The translations under genes and the position numbers were made by a program. From Thoreauomyces humboldtii (Eukaryota > Chytridiomycota > Chytridiomycetes > Spizellomycetales > Powellomycetaceae), in assembly GCA_027596035.1 (NCBI GenBank), contig JADGJA010000032.1, positions 1 through 64,000 of the forward strand: a DNA stretch of 64,000 nt, in the 5' to 3' direction. The stretch's first letter is position 1; each line of letters starts with the position of its first letter. The notes beneath the pieces were generated by a model. That model was not told the origin of the DNA. It saw only the letters and a list, made by a program, of their open reading frames with translations, and did not search any database. Positions 24,936 through 37,415 of this stretch are shown here, in pieces.

Positions 24936-27900
24936 ATGGAGGCAAGTATCCGATCATGCTCACTCGTTTGCCTTCTACTCTAACTTTCTTCCTTCTTTGA
25001 ACAGAGTCTTAATTCCCAGCAGCAACTCAATGCGGTCAACTGCGAGGGTAATGTTGGAGTCTCAACGATGTTCTGTGCCGAAAGCAACGCCTTACTAACC
25101 TCATGGATGGGTATCAGCTTATGCCGAGCGCCTTGCGGATGTCGCTTTAGGTTATCAGCTCTCCAATGGATATGTCGGATCTGGTCGGTGTCTGACACGA
25201 CGAGCTTTTAGATCCCCAGGCTAGGTTGAGAATAGCAAACGAGCTTCGAGAATCGATCGAAGTGTTTCAAGATGACGATCATCCAGAGATTATGCTAAAG
25301 CTTGTGCCGACAATCACTGCCGTGCTGCTAAATGAGGACCCAGTTTTTGTCAGCAACTCACCCGTTCAGGTTCGGTGCCTTCCTAAAATCGCTTTGTCAA
25401 TAGCACGGCGCTCATGAAGCTTACATAGAAACTTCGAATGGCGCTGCTGGAAATTATACAACGGCTGCCCCACAATGAAACTCTGAGGCAGTTGCTTCCG
25501 GACATCATGAATGCACTGATGCGAGTCTTGAAAGACGACAATGAGGAAAACGCTGCGTTGTGCCTCAAGGTTCTGGTGGACCTGCATAAGGCATACAAAC
25601 CCATTCTCGAAGAGTGGGTGCAACCTTTCTATGCAACAGTCCAACAAATGTACAAACATATGGAAGAAACTTTGAAGGAGACGTTTGAGGATTCTCCGGT
25701 CTCAACTGTGAGGAATCTCGTTTGAGTTTGGTTACTTTATGCGCTAAGACTCATATGTGCCGCTAGACTGGGCCCAACGATGCCGACCACCCCAGTGGGC
25801 TTGGATCTCCACCGACGGGAGATGTGGTCGAAAACGCACCTCGCACGCTTCGACACAGTCAACATAGTTTCAAGGTCTTGACAGAATGCCCAATCATCAT
25901 TGCTCTCTTATTTCAACTCTATCGCAAATTTGTGAATACCAACATCCCCATTTTTGTTCCGCTGATTATCAATGTGAGCGTCATTAGAGGACCTATGGAG
26001 CGACCGTTAACTAACGGGTTGCTTGAGCTAGTGTCTTCACCTTCTGCCTAGCCAGCAGCGCCAAGCCTTGGCCGATGCAGACTCCAAGGGAATTGCATAT
26101 GTCGGGTTGAGTCCTTCTATCAGAAACAAATCAGCAATGTATGATCTCATTATGCTGCAAGTCAAGGTATGAGTTTACAGAACATGATTACTATCGGGTT
26201 CGACCCTTATCGGCATGCGCCAGACGGTCTCTTTCATAGCATACATATTGCGAAGCTTCAAACAAGCGTTAAAGCCCCATCAACAAGTCATTGCGGATGC
26301 TGTCGTGCTATTGATGAGGTCTTGTCCAGCTGACGCTGCAGCTACAAGAAAGGTATATAAGCCAATCTTGAAGGCCATTCGCAGATTCTGACATGCCTAT
26401 CGGAAATAGGAGCTTCTAGTCGCCACACGGCACATCTGGTATACCGAATTCCGGTCTGCGTTCGTCAGGCATGTGGACGTCCTTTTGAACGAAGACGTGC
26501 TGGTGGGAACAGGGGTTACAGCCAAGGAAACACTTAGGTTTGTTCGGCACGGACCCTTGTTCTCAAGGCGTCCTGTTAACCACCCTTTTTGAAGACCTAT
26601 CGCACACAGCGTACTCGTGGATCTTATTCATCACGTTCGAAATGACCTATCTCCAACTCAGCTCGCAATGGCGATCCACATGTACTCCCGGAATTTACAT
26701 GACTCCAACTTTCCGCCAAATATTCAGACCATGTGCGCCAAGCTACTGCTTAATATTGTGGACTGCCTTACCAACATTGCGGACAAGGACGAAGGTGTGC
26801 GACTTATCATTATCTATTGGTTCTCTTCCCTATTTCTTACCTCTCGTTTAGCACGGAGACTTCTTCTAAGAATCATGCGCACATTCGGACAGAAGTTTGC
26901 ATCGTTACGCTTGTCGTTCCCCGTAGTAGTGGAGCATCACCGACGTCGCCGAGCGCAATCACAGACGACCCCGGATGTTACGTCATTTGTAGACGAAAAC
27001 GATGGCTACCTTGATCTTGGCTACGCCCAACCTATCCGCACCTACATGCGAGCTTACGAAAACTCTCTGGATGCGGTAAAAGGTAGTAACCACCCCACTC
27101 GAGTTCCCTAGGAGTTGTCTCGTTGATCTGTTTCCTCTCAGATATTCGATTCCTTTTCAAGAATCTTGTCCAAGGGCTCAAAAGTATTTTGAATGGGCTT
27201 CGGATGCTCAACCCACCACCACCAATCGGAATCGCCCCCGAAAGCTGGAACAGTGTCGCCCATGAGATGACTCGGAATGATGTGCTTGTCATGATGGGTA
27301 TTCTTCGGGACGGTCTCGCTTGCTTCGATTACTGGAATATGGATGCTGTTAACAGCGAAGGGATCGTAGTCAATCCACACGAAAAGAACGCACCAAGCAC
27401 CGCTCTTTCCAAAGAGGAAAAGGAGGTCCTTGAAAACTTTGCCTCCCTATTTACGCTGCTGGACCCTCCCATGTTTCAGGAGATATTTGCAGCTCAGCTC
27501 GAACACATTTTCGCAGAAATTCTCCGGAACATCTCCGTGCTTGCTTTACCACAATACTTCCTTGCCAGTACGATTGTGTCGTCAAATTTTGCGGGACTGA
27601 TGCTACGGTTCCTCGTTGATCGCCTGGATAAGCTCGGCGACTCGGATCCTCTCCACGCTTCAGTGATGCTAAGGCTCTTCAAGCTTCTCTTTATGTCGGT
27701 AACACTCTTCCCGGAAAAGAACGAGGCAGTATTGCGGCCTCAGATCGGCAACATCATCAACACTTCGATGAGTCTCTCGTCGAAAGCAAAGAATTCTTTG
27801 AACTACTTCCTGCTCTTGCGGGCTCTTTTCCGAAGTATCGGCGGTGGACGGTTTGAACTGCTCTATCAAGAGGTGCTGCCACTTCTACAGTCTCTCCTCG

Positions 27901-30900
27901 AGGGCCTTAATGCACTTCTTGCAACCGCTCGGCAGCCACACCTCCGGGAGCTTTTCGTTGAGCTTTGTTTGACCGTTCCCGTCCGGCTGAGCGTACTTTT
28001 GCCTTATCTATCATACCTAATGAAGCCCTTGGTGCTGGCACTAGAGGCTGGTACTGATCTGGTCAGTCAAGGTGTGCGCACGCTTGAGCTCTGTGTTGAC
28101 AACCTCACACAAGATTTCCTGGAACCGATCATGAGCCCTGTTTTGAATGAGCTTATGGCCGCACTCCGAAAGCACCTACGACCCGCTCCGTATAGCCAAG
28201 CACATTCGCATGCTGCTGTGCGAATTCTAGGGAAACTCGGAGGTCGGAACCGACGACAAGTGCGGGATCCGTTAGGCTTGACTGCGGTCTTGAATACTGA
28301 GAGGCAAATGCAAGCTATTATTTCTTTTCATTCTGTGGAATCGAAAGTCATTTCCTTTGACCCGATACTGGCCCTATCCACGCAACTGTTGGATGCGCCA
28401 ACTACGTCTCTCGATTCCAAGAAACAAGCCTTCAACTTTTGTAGGAGCTGCGTGCCGCTTTTGCTCAATGTCGACGATTTAGGGGATGACTACCCTGCAA
28501 GACTATCTGCTCATATTCGGAAGTCGACGGAGAATATTCGCAAATTTCAGTTTGACGTTACAGCAGCAAACAGCGCGGGTACGCGTCCGGCAACGGACGC
28601 CCTTGAGGGGATACCTTTTATATCAACCCCGGTAGTATCTGCAGACAAAAAGGAGGCACACGATAAAGCTGTCACGCAGCTTCTCACCGCACTTTTCGCG
28701 GCCAGCATGACCCCTGAACTGCATCAGGAAGCCTGGGCACTCGTTGAGCACCTCATCCGACACTTTGCACTTCTGAGCATTGTAGAGATGCTGGAGGACA
28801 AGAAGAACCGGAAACCGGACGATCAGAAGTCGGCTGCGTTCGCTGCGAACGCTCGTTCTTCGTATGTCACAGGATTCATTGAGGGCGTTGTTGACGTCCT
28901 TACATCTGAAATCACAGAGAGAAGAGAAATTGCTCAGAAGGCAATTAAGTACTTCTACAAGGTCCTTCGGACTCTTCTGGAATCACAGGAGGCCTTAGAC
29001 GAGTTGCCAGTCCTACACCGGCTGGCCTCCCGATTCTGTTCTTGTTGCTACCAGCAGCAGTGGTTTCACCGGACCGGGGGCTGTCTGGGAATTTCTCTCT
29101 TCAGCTCAAAGCTTGACCTTGGCCCACAATGGGTGCTCAGGCATCAACTGGAATTCGTAAAGTCCCTCATTTACGTCCTTAAAGACCGTTCCCCAAACAT
29201 GGCTACCGGAAACGTCGTGGATGCCACCGAGACCTTGTTGCACGTTCTGCGAGTCTGCAACCAAATAGACGACTCAGAATCTGCTCAAGAGCGCCGGACC
29301 AAGTTTCATAGCCTCATTTCTCTTTTGATCTCGGAGCTGTCAGACTCTAGCGCTGCCGTTAGGGAGGCGATACAGTTGTCACTAAAGCTACTTGCGGACC
29401 TTACTTCGAGCGACGTTACCGAACTCTTGGCTCCTGTGAAAGGAACCCTTTTGTCACGAATCTTTGCAAAGCCTCTCCGTGCTTTACCTTTTGCCATGCA
29501 AATAGGGCATATCGATGCGATCACGTATTGCCTGACACTCAGACCGCCGCTGCTTCTGTTCGAGGACGAGCTGATGAGACTGATTTCTGAGGCGCTCGCT
29601 CTTGCGGACGCTGAAGATCAGGCTCTCGTAAGCAAGACAACACAGACAAAGAATGTCAATGCACTGGTGAACCTACGAGTCATCTGCATCAAGCTACTCT
29701 CTGCTGCTATGGCTTCAACAGATTTCCAGACGCCACGGCAAGCCACAATTCGCTCCCGAATCGTAGCGGTCTTTTTCAAGTCACTGTATTCGAAGTCGCC
29801 AGAAGTGGTCAATAGTGCATATCTCGGTAAGTGCAAGCATATATGTGTGGCGAAAGGTCCAATCCTCACGTCCGCGTTTATCAAGGGCTGGAGCAAATCA
29901 TTGCTGTTCAAGGCAAACTGCCGAGAGATCAGCTGCAATCGGGCTTGCGACCGATCCTTGTTAACCTATCAGACCACAAGCGGCTTACAGTCGCTGGCTT
30001 AGAAGGATTGGCGCGGCTGTTAGAGCTCTTGACCAACTACTTCAAGGTCGAGATCGGAAAGAAGCTTCTCGACCATCTTCGAAACTGGGGCACTCCTGCC
30101 ATGCTCTCGGAAGCTTCTGGAAAGCCGGTTAGCGAAATTGAAGACATTAAAATCATGGTCGCAATTTTGGACATTTTCTCGCTGCTCCCTGCAACGGCTA
30201 ATGTATTCATGGAAGATTTAACAAAGGAGGTCATCTTGCTGGAGCGCCGATTGGAACGCACTATCTCAAGTCCGTTTCGTCCGCCTCTTATCCGGTTCCT
30301 CAACCGGTACAGCGACGAAGCTGCACTGTACTTCCTGAATAACCTCCAGGAAGAAGACTACGGACATATGCTGACGGATCTCCTTGAAGAAACGAATGCC
30401 GAGCCCTTTCAGCGGGCGATCAGGAATCATGTCGAGACTTTGCTGAAGCAATCTACCGGAGTTGATTTTGGCGCTCCAAATGCTAGGGATCGGCATCTTA
30501 CTGGCATCGTGGTCATTCACAAAATCGTGCATCGCGTACCGGAGTGGATTCGTGAGAACAAGGCTGTGATCGACAATGTGAAATCACTCTGGAGCTACTA
30601 CCGTCAACAACCCATTGAGTGGCTCGATCGGCACCACTCTCCCGGTCAGCTGACTGGCCTAATTCTCGAAATACTTATCGCCTACATGAAAGTGCGAGCT
30701 GAAGACATCGATGTTCTATTTGATATCATGCGAGTCTTCGAACAGGACGATGTTATCGACCTCGGTTTTACGCGGCATTTCTTGTTCAAGCACGTCGTTC
30801 AGAACCCCAGCGTGTCCTATAAGCGGCAGGTGATTTCCAAGTATCTGGAGGTGTTTGACGAGGAAGGGCGCACCCAAAACAGCAAGGCAAACATCCTCCG

Positions 30901-33900
30901 CTATCTCGTCACTCCGGTGATGCGTGCTACTTTCGAAGCCGGAGCCGATCATGCCCTTGGCCTCATCGATACCGAAATGATTGCCGTTATCCATCAGAAG
31001 ATATGGGTACCGTTACTTTCAGAAACAGGAGCTTCTCAAAATCTGCACGACTTTTTTAAAGTGGAACTTTTGCAGTTCACGTCTCTATTGGTTCAGTATA
31101 CACCGCAAGTGATCAGCGAAACTCGCAAGGATGTGATCAAATTTGCTTGGAATAACTTGAAGGTAGAAGACGTGATATGCAAGCAAGCTGCGTACGTTCT
31201 TCTGGCGCGATTCATTGAAGAATACGAGACACCACCAAAGATTGTAGCTCAGATTTACGTTGCGTTGTTGCGAGCGCATCAATCCGATACGCCTCAGGGC
31301 CGAGTTCTCGTGCGACAAGCACTTGACATCCTGGTTCCAATGTTACCGAAGCGCATTGGCGCTAACGTTCCTGGAGAAGCGCACTCCGCACTTCCCCTGT
31401 ACGTTCGGTGGACGCGGAAGATCATTGTAGAAGACGGGCACAGCTTCTCGCAGCTTGTTACACTTTATCAAATCCTTGCTCGCTACCCGGATCTTTTCTA
31501 TGACTTCCGCCATCTTTTCGTGCCGCAAATCGTGAAAGCCCTTCCGAAACTCGCGTTTTCGAGTCACGCAAACCCAGAGTCACGGCTCCTGACGGTAGAT
31601 TTGTGTCAACTCCTCGTCCAGTGGGATATTCATCATCTCGAATTGGATTTCGAGGACATACCTTGGAGTCCGCCACACTCCCCCGCCGGTTTGAAGCGCT
31701 CCTCGTCAACTCCAATCGAGCCTCGTCGGAAGAGGTCTGCCGGTGATCCTGAACTAATGGAAGTTGATCCTCCTACTTCAGTCAGCGGATCTGCACCTCG
31801 AGAAACGAGTATCGTGTCGGAGGCGGACCGGACTCAGATACTGTCCTACTTGCTGCGCATAGCGAGCAGTTCAGCTGAACCCGTCGACGCGAGAGGCATT
31901 TCCTTTCGAGTCATTACCCTGGTTCGTCGCTGTCTTCGCGTGTGGCCTAATGTGGAGATCAATATCAGCAGCTTTGAACGCAATCTCCCCATCGATGCTG
32001 CCGATGCAAATCAAAATCAAGTCATAAATGCAATCCAGATTCTCGTGGCGGCAATGGAGGCCAAGCCTAAAGAATGGCTTTTTGCCAACATCGCAATAAT
32101 CCAGAAATATATTGAGAAGTGGATGAAACCGGACAACATGAAGATTGCGAGGTCTCTAGTGCCCATTATTACTCAAATTTATGACGCCATCGAAGACACC
32201 GTAGAGGACCAAAGCTCGGAAGCCACAATAAACTTCCTACGTTTTACGGAGTCTCGCGTGTCCACCGCTTTGAAAGACCTGACTTTGGGTACACCGACAA
32301 CTGGTAGTTCGGGCGGTAGCATCTCTGCGCAAATTTATTGTCTCTTGGCCTTCATCCAAGGAATGCAAGGCAAAAAGGAGCAGCAGTACCTCGGTGATAT
32401 GATGAAACTGCTAGCGCGCCTGGTCCGCGACCTCCAAGAGCAACCGCCGCTGCTTCAGGGCCCGCTGGCAGCGAATTGCCCTTCTCGGCTTTTGGTGATG
32501 CTTTTGGACCTTCTGAAGCATCGAGTTTCCCATATGGGTGATCATCGCAAGGCGTTCCTTCAGGCTCTGGTTCAGCTCATGGACTTCTCAACCGACCCAG
32601 ACTTGCTGCGCACGATCTTGTCAATGATCCGTCATTGGGTCATCGGCGGAGCCGAGTCGTTTCCTACACCACGTGAGAAATCCAATCTATTGGCTCGGAT
32701 GATGGTGTGCTCTGAGAAGGATCAGGCGCTCCTCGAAGAGTATCTGGATCTCGTCGCGGTTATTTACAGCACCCCGGCCTTTGCGCAATCTGAACTGACG
32801 GTTAAACTCGAACAAGCGTTCCTCTTGGGAACTAAAAACATCAACCCGGTGGTAAGACGACGATTCGCAGACATCTTCGATCGAAGTATACCGCGCTCGC
32901 TCTCAGTACGTCTCGGATACGTCCTCGGTGTCCAAAACTGGGACAACCTTGCCACATCGTTCTGGCCGCGGCAGGCGTTAGATCTGCTCCTTGGATGTGC
33001 AGTATCTTCCACTCCACTGCATGGCTGCGCGCTAGCTGACCGGACTTCGGGCAGCATCTCGCTCCCTGAGGTCGAGCTGGCAGACGAAAAGGATGATCCC
33101 ATGCAAACGCACGAAATCGAGCTACCGACCCGCGCAGATCTCTTGGAGCTTCATTACTCATTTTTGACTGAGATGCAAGCTTTGTCCGTAAGCTCATTGG
33201 TCGACCCCACCCGCCAGCTACTTTTCTGCGATGAGAAGGTGACTTACACAATGTGGGTGGAGCTGTTTCCTATATTCTGGTCGTCACTCAGTAGCAGAGA
33301 GCGCCATGATATCCACAAAAGCATCATTCCGCTTCTAGCAAAGGATTATCATTCCAAGCAAATGGATATGCGCCCAAACGTAATTCAAGCACTCTTGGAA
33401 GGCATCAGCCGTTGCGACGTTGCGATTCAACCCCGCCTACCTCCCCAGCTAGTCCGATATCTTGGGGAAAATTACGATGCCTGGTACATAGCCATCGAAA
33501 TCCTGCAGCAGTCTCTGTCAGATACACGGTTTGGAGGTACCGTCGCTGCTAAAGAAGACGAAAAAATCCGGGAAAGCACGATGGACGCACTTTGCGAGCT
33601 GTTCCAGAGCCTCTCAGAAGACGATTACTTTTTTGGGCTCTGGAGAAGGCGGAGCTTGTTTGCCGAGACCAACGCGGCAGTCTCTTACGAAGCGGCGGGT
33701 CTTTGGGCACAAGCTCAGCGGCTATATGAGGGAGCACAGGCCAAGGCACGAACGGGTGTCATGCCCTTCACCGAGTCAGAGTATCGCCTTTGGGAGGAGC
33801 ATTGGATTATTTGCGCGGAGAAACTCCAGCAATGGGATCTCCTAACGGATCTGTCCAAGCAGGAGTCAAACGCAGAACTGTTCCTAGAATGCGCGTGGCG

Positions 33901-36900
33901 ACTGTCAGACTGGATGAGCGATCGCGATACCCTTCAGACAGCTTTTGAATCGCTCCAAGATATCAATCCGCGGCGCAAACTGTATCAGGCTTTCATCCTT
34001 CTCGTGCGCCAGCACGAGTCGCCTCACGTTCTCATCGAATTTCAGAAGTCTTGCGATGAAGGCGTTCAAAACACGCTGAAAAGGTGGTTTGCCTTGCCCA
34101 AACAGGCAATTGAAGCCCACGTGGACCTGCTGCACAACTTCCAGCAAATCGTCGAACTGCATGAAGGTGCGCAAATTCAGGCGATACTGGGTCTAACCAA
34201 TGCATCAAACTTGGTTGAAAAGACACAAGAAATGAAAGGGGTGCTCTCTACCTGGAAAGATCGGCTACCAAATATGTGGGACGACATTTCGATCTGGAGT
34301 AGTCTCGTGGCATGGCGGCAGCATGTATTCCAGATCATCAACAAGGCTTATCTCCCTCTTATCCCATTGCTGCCGCAGCAGCACAATGGGACGAACGCAA
34401 ACAACCCAAGCTCGCATGCGTTCCGAGGATACCACGAAACTGCTTGGATCATCAATCGCTTTGCACATACTGCTCGTAAACATCAGCTTATCGATGTGTG
34501 CAACGATTCTCTTAGCAAAATTTATACCCTGCCCAACATCGAAATTCATGAAGCATTCTACAAGCTACGCGAGCAGGCCAAAAGTTATTTCGTGAACGCA
34601 ACCGACTACGCCACGGGTCTTGATGTCATCAACAACACAAACCTTCTTTACTTCAACAACGCTCAAAAGGCCGAGTTCTTTGCCTTGAAGGGCATTTTTT
34701 TTGCTAAGCTCAACCTCCACGCAGATGCAGAGAGTGCATTCTCGTCATCCATTCAGCTTGAGATGAATCTTCCCAAAGGCTGGGCCGCACAGGCGCAATA
34801 TTGCGATAGAATGTTCAAAGAGAATCCGCATGTCATAACGCATGGCGAAAACGCGATGAACGCGTACCTGCATGCCAGTAATGCCTATAATGACGGTCGC
34901 TCGAGAAAGTTCATGGCAAGAATACTCTGGCTTCTGAGTATTGACGATGTTGATCGCGCGATTGGAAAGTCGTTTGACGACCATAAAGGGGATCTGCCAA
35001 TCTGGTACTGGATCACATTCATTCCGCAGCTTCTGGCCGCTCTCTCAAACAGGGAGGCACCACAAGCAAAGGAAATCTTGAAGAAAATTGCTAAGCAATA
35101 CCCGCAGGTAAGCAATCATCGAACATACAGTGCCTTACGTTTAGGCACACTAAATTGAACTTATCTTTTCACTTTCCCTGAAGGCGCTGTATTTCCAGCT
35201 TCGAACAGCAAGAGAGGAAGCGCTAGCCGCCAAGAAGCAGGCAGCTATCGCATCCGCGTCTAGAACACAGGACGCGCCTACACCCATGCCTAGTCTCCCC
35301 GAAAGCCCCGGAACAAACCAGTTGCCAGACGGCGCTGCTCCAAGCGGAGCTGCTAGTTCCCCGGCGACACCCTACCGAAAGCAGCAGCCCTGGGAGCATA
35401 TCGAGGAAATCAATGGTGTTGTGAAGACGGCCTTCCCTCTGCTGGCCCTTTCCATGGAAACGATGCTGGATCAGATCATGCAGCGTCTGAAACCGACAAC
35501 AGACGAAGATATTTACAGGCTGATCGTCGCCCTTCTGAATGATGGAGTTCAGATGTTCCTTCAGCAGCTCACCCGAGAGGGAGGCGATCAAGGCAGCGCT
35601 CTCTCGTCAGCTACCGAGATGAATCTTGTGCGGTTCGCAGAAAGCATGCATCCGAATCACATCAAATACAAGATTGCGTTCGAACACGACTTCATCAAAA
35701 CGAAGCCAAATTTGTCACAGCTTGTCGAAAGATTTCGCGACTGGCGAGACAGACTGGAAGTGCTTTTGGATAGCCGACCGCGCAAGCAGCATCTAGAGCA
35801 TTTCAGTCACTGGCTGGTGGAGTTTGAGTATCAAAAATTTGAGGACATCGAAATTCCAGGGCAGTACTTCTTGATCCGCGACAACAACAAAACGTTTTTG
35901 CGCATTGACCGCTTCGAACCTGAAGTGGATCTGATTAGAGGCTATCTGGCGTGTCACCGGCGTTTTACCATTCGTGGGCACGACGCTACGTTTCATCCCT
36001 TCAGTGTTCAGCACCCGGCAGCTCGACACTGCCGCCGGGAGGAGCGGATCATCCAGCTCTTTCGTATTCTGAATGGTGTCTTGTCACGCCACAACGAGAC
36101 CCGTCGGCGAGACATCTCGTTCCATCTTCCCATCGTGGTACCTCTCGCTCCTACTGTTCGCCTCGTGGAAGACGATCCGAGCTACATCACGCTCCAGGAA
36201 GTATGGGAGCAGTACTGCGCAGGTCAGGGTCAACACAAAGACACCCCCATCATGTATTACATCGAGCGCATGCGTGATGTCTACGCTTGTGATGAATTTG
36301 CCAAGCGAGCGGTAAGTTGCCTCTCCTCTTATCCACAGCAAGTTCCAACCTCCCTCCCTGAATATCTTTTCTTCACCAGAAAACCGACAAAATTGAGGTT
36401 CTCAATCTGAAGGCAGAGCTGCAAGAGGATATAGCCACCAAATTTATGCCCGAGACGATTTTGACAAAGGTAACGACAAAGGTCAACGCTTCGTTTTGGT
36501 GTACTGTGTGGCATAGATCTCAACTCCTTTTGATTATAGTTCATGACCAGTGCACTCAGCTCGTATGGGGACCTCTGGACAATGCGCAAGCAGTTCACAC
36601 ACTCGCTGGCGGCCAATACGTTTATGACTCACGTGCTCAGCGTGGGCCAGAGGGCGCCTTACAAGTTTAGTATCTCGCGAAGAACAGGAAATATCTGGTA
36701 CCAGGACCTCCTCCCAGGTATAATGACTAGACAGTGGCAGTCTCTAGACCGGTGGGTGAACTTACTCAATACCGGAACTATACAGGCATATCTCAGACTA
36801 CTATTCTGTTCGCCAACCCAGAACCCGTACCATTCCGTTTTACACCGAACATTCAGAATTTCCTCACACCAATCGGCGTAGAGGGCGTTTTCGCTTCTTC

Positions 36901-37343
36901 ACTGCAAGCTATAGGACGAGCCCTCACAGAACCTGCGGTGAGCAGAGCATTCTTCGGTAAAGATGATCGATATGCTCATCAGCGTTTCGCCTCTGTCAGT
37001 ATGAACTAGAGGATTACCTCAGCATTTTCTTGAGGGATGAACTGGTTACCTGGCTGACAATCATAAGAAAGGCGCCAATGGCTGATGCGTCTCTGCGCGA
37101 AGCTACACTTCAGAACGTAGACCTTGTGCTAAAACGAACCGCGGGCATTGCTTGCAAGGAAGAGCGCGAAAAGGTGGGTTGATCCCGTGGCTAGGGCATA
37201 TGCACGGCTTTTCTAATGGCGTTTGCTTGAAGGTCCTTGATCACTGCGAGCCAGCCAACCAGACTGTGCTAGATCTCATATCCAATGCCGTGAACCCACA
37301 TAAGCTGTGTCAGATGGACGTATCCTTCATGGCTCGATTGTAG
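24936..37343 (+). CDS. TRA1: TRA1, PIKK-family pseudokinase subunit of SAGA and NuA4
   Basis: Giant scaffold that docks transcription activators on the SAGA and NuA4 acetyltransferase complexes. The first coding exon is read as ATGGAG only (24936-24941), followed by a GC-AG intron to 25004, then [14 protein letters not shown] and [11 protein letters not shown]. The N-terminal block [20 protein letters not shown] and [18 protein letters not shown] are typical TRA1. HEAT repeats fill the two long exons (27,140-29,827 and 29,886 to about 35,106, joined in phase as AYLGLEQII). FAT sequence precedes the kinase-like domain (about 35,800-36,900). That domain has [11 protein letters not shown] where active PIKKs have the GDRHPxN loop, and QDLLP where they have DFG, so it is a pseudokinase as expected. 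Short introns cut the C-terminal FAT-C region, which ends [12 protein letters not shown] 37341. About 3,800 residues. Confidence 0.95.
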
Positions 37344-37415
37344 ATTCTGCCTACTGTCCGATACCCTCAGGAAGCTTCATACCCCTTCTGTATTGATATA
37401 AATGTACATAACAAA

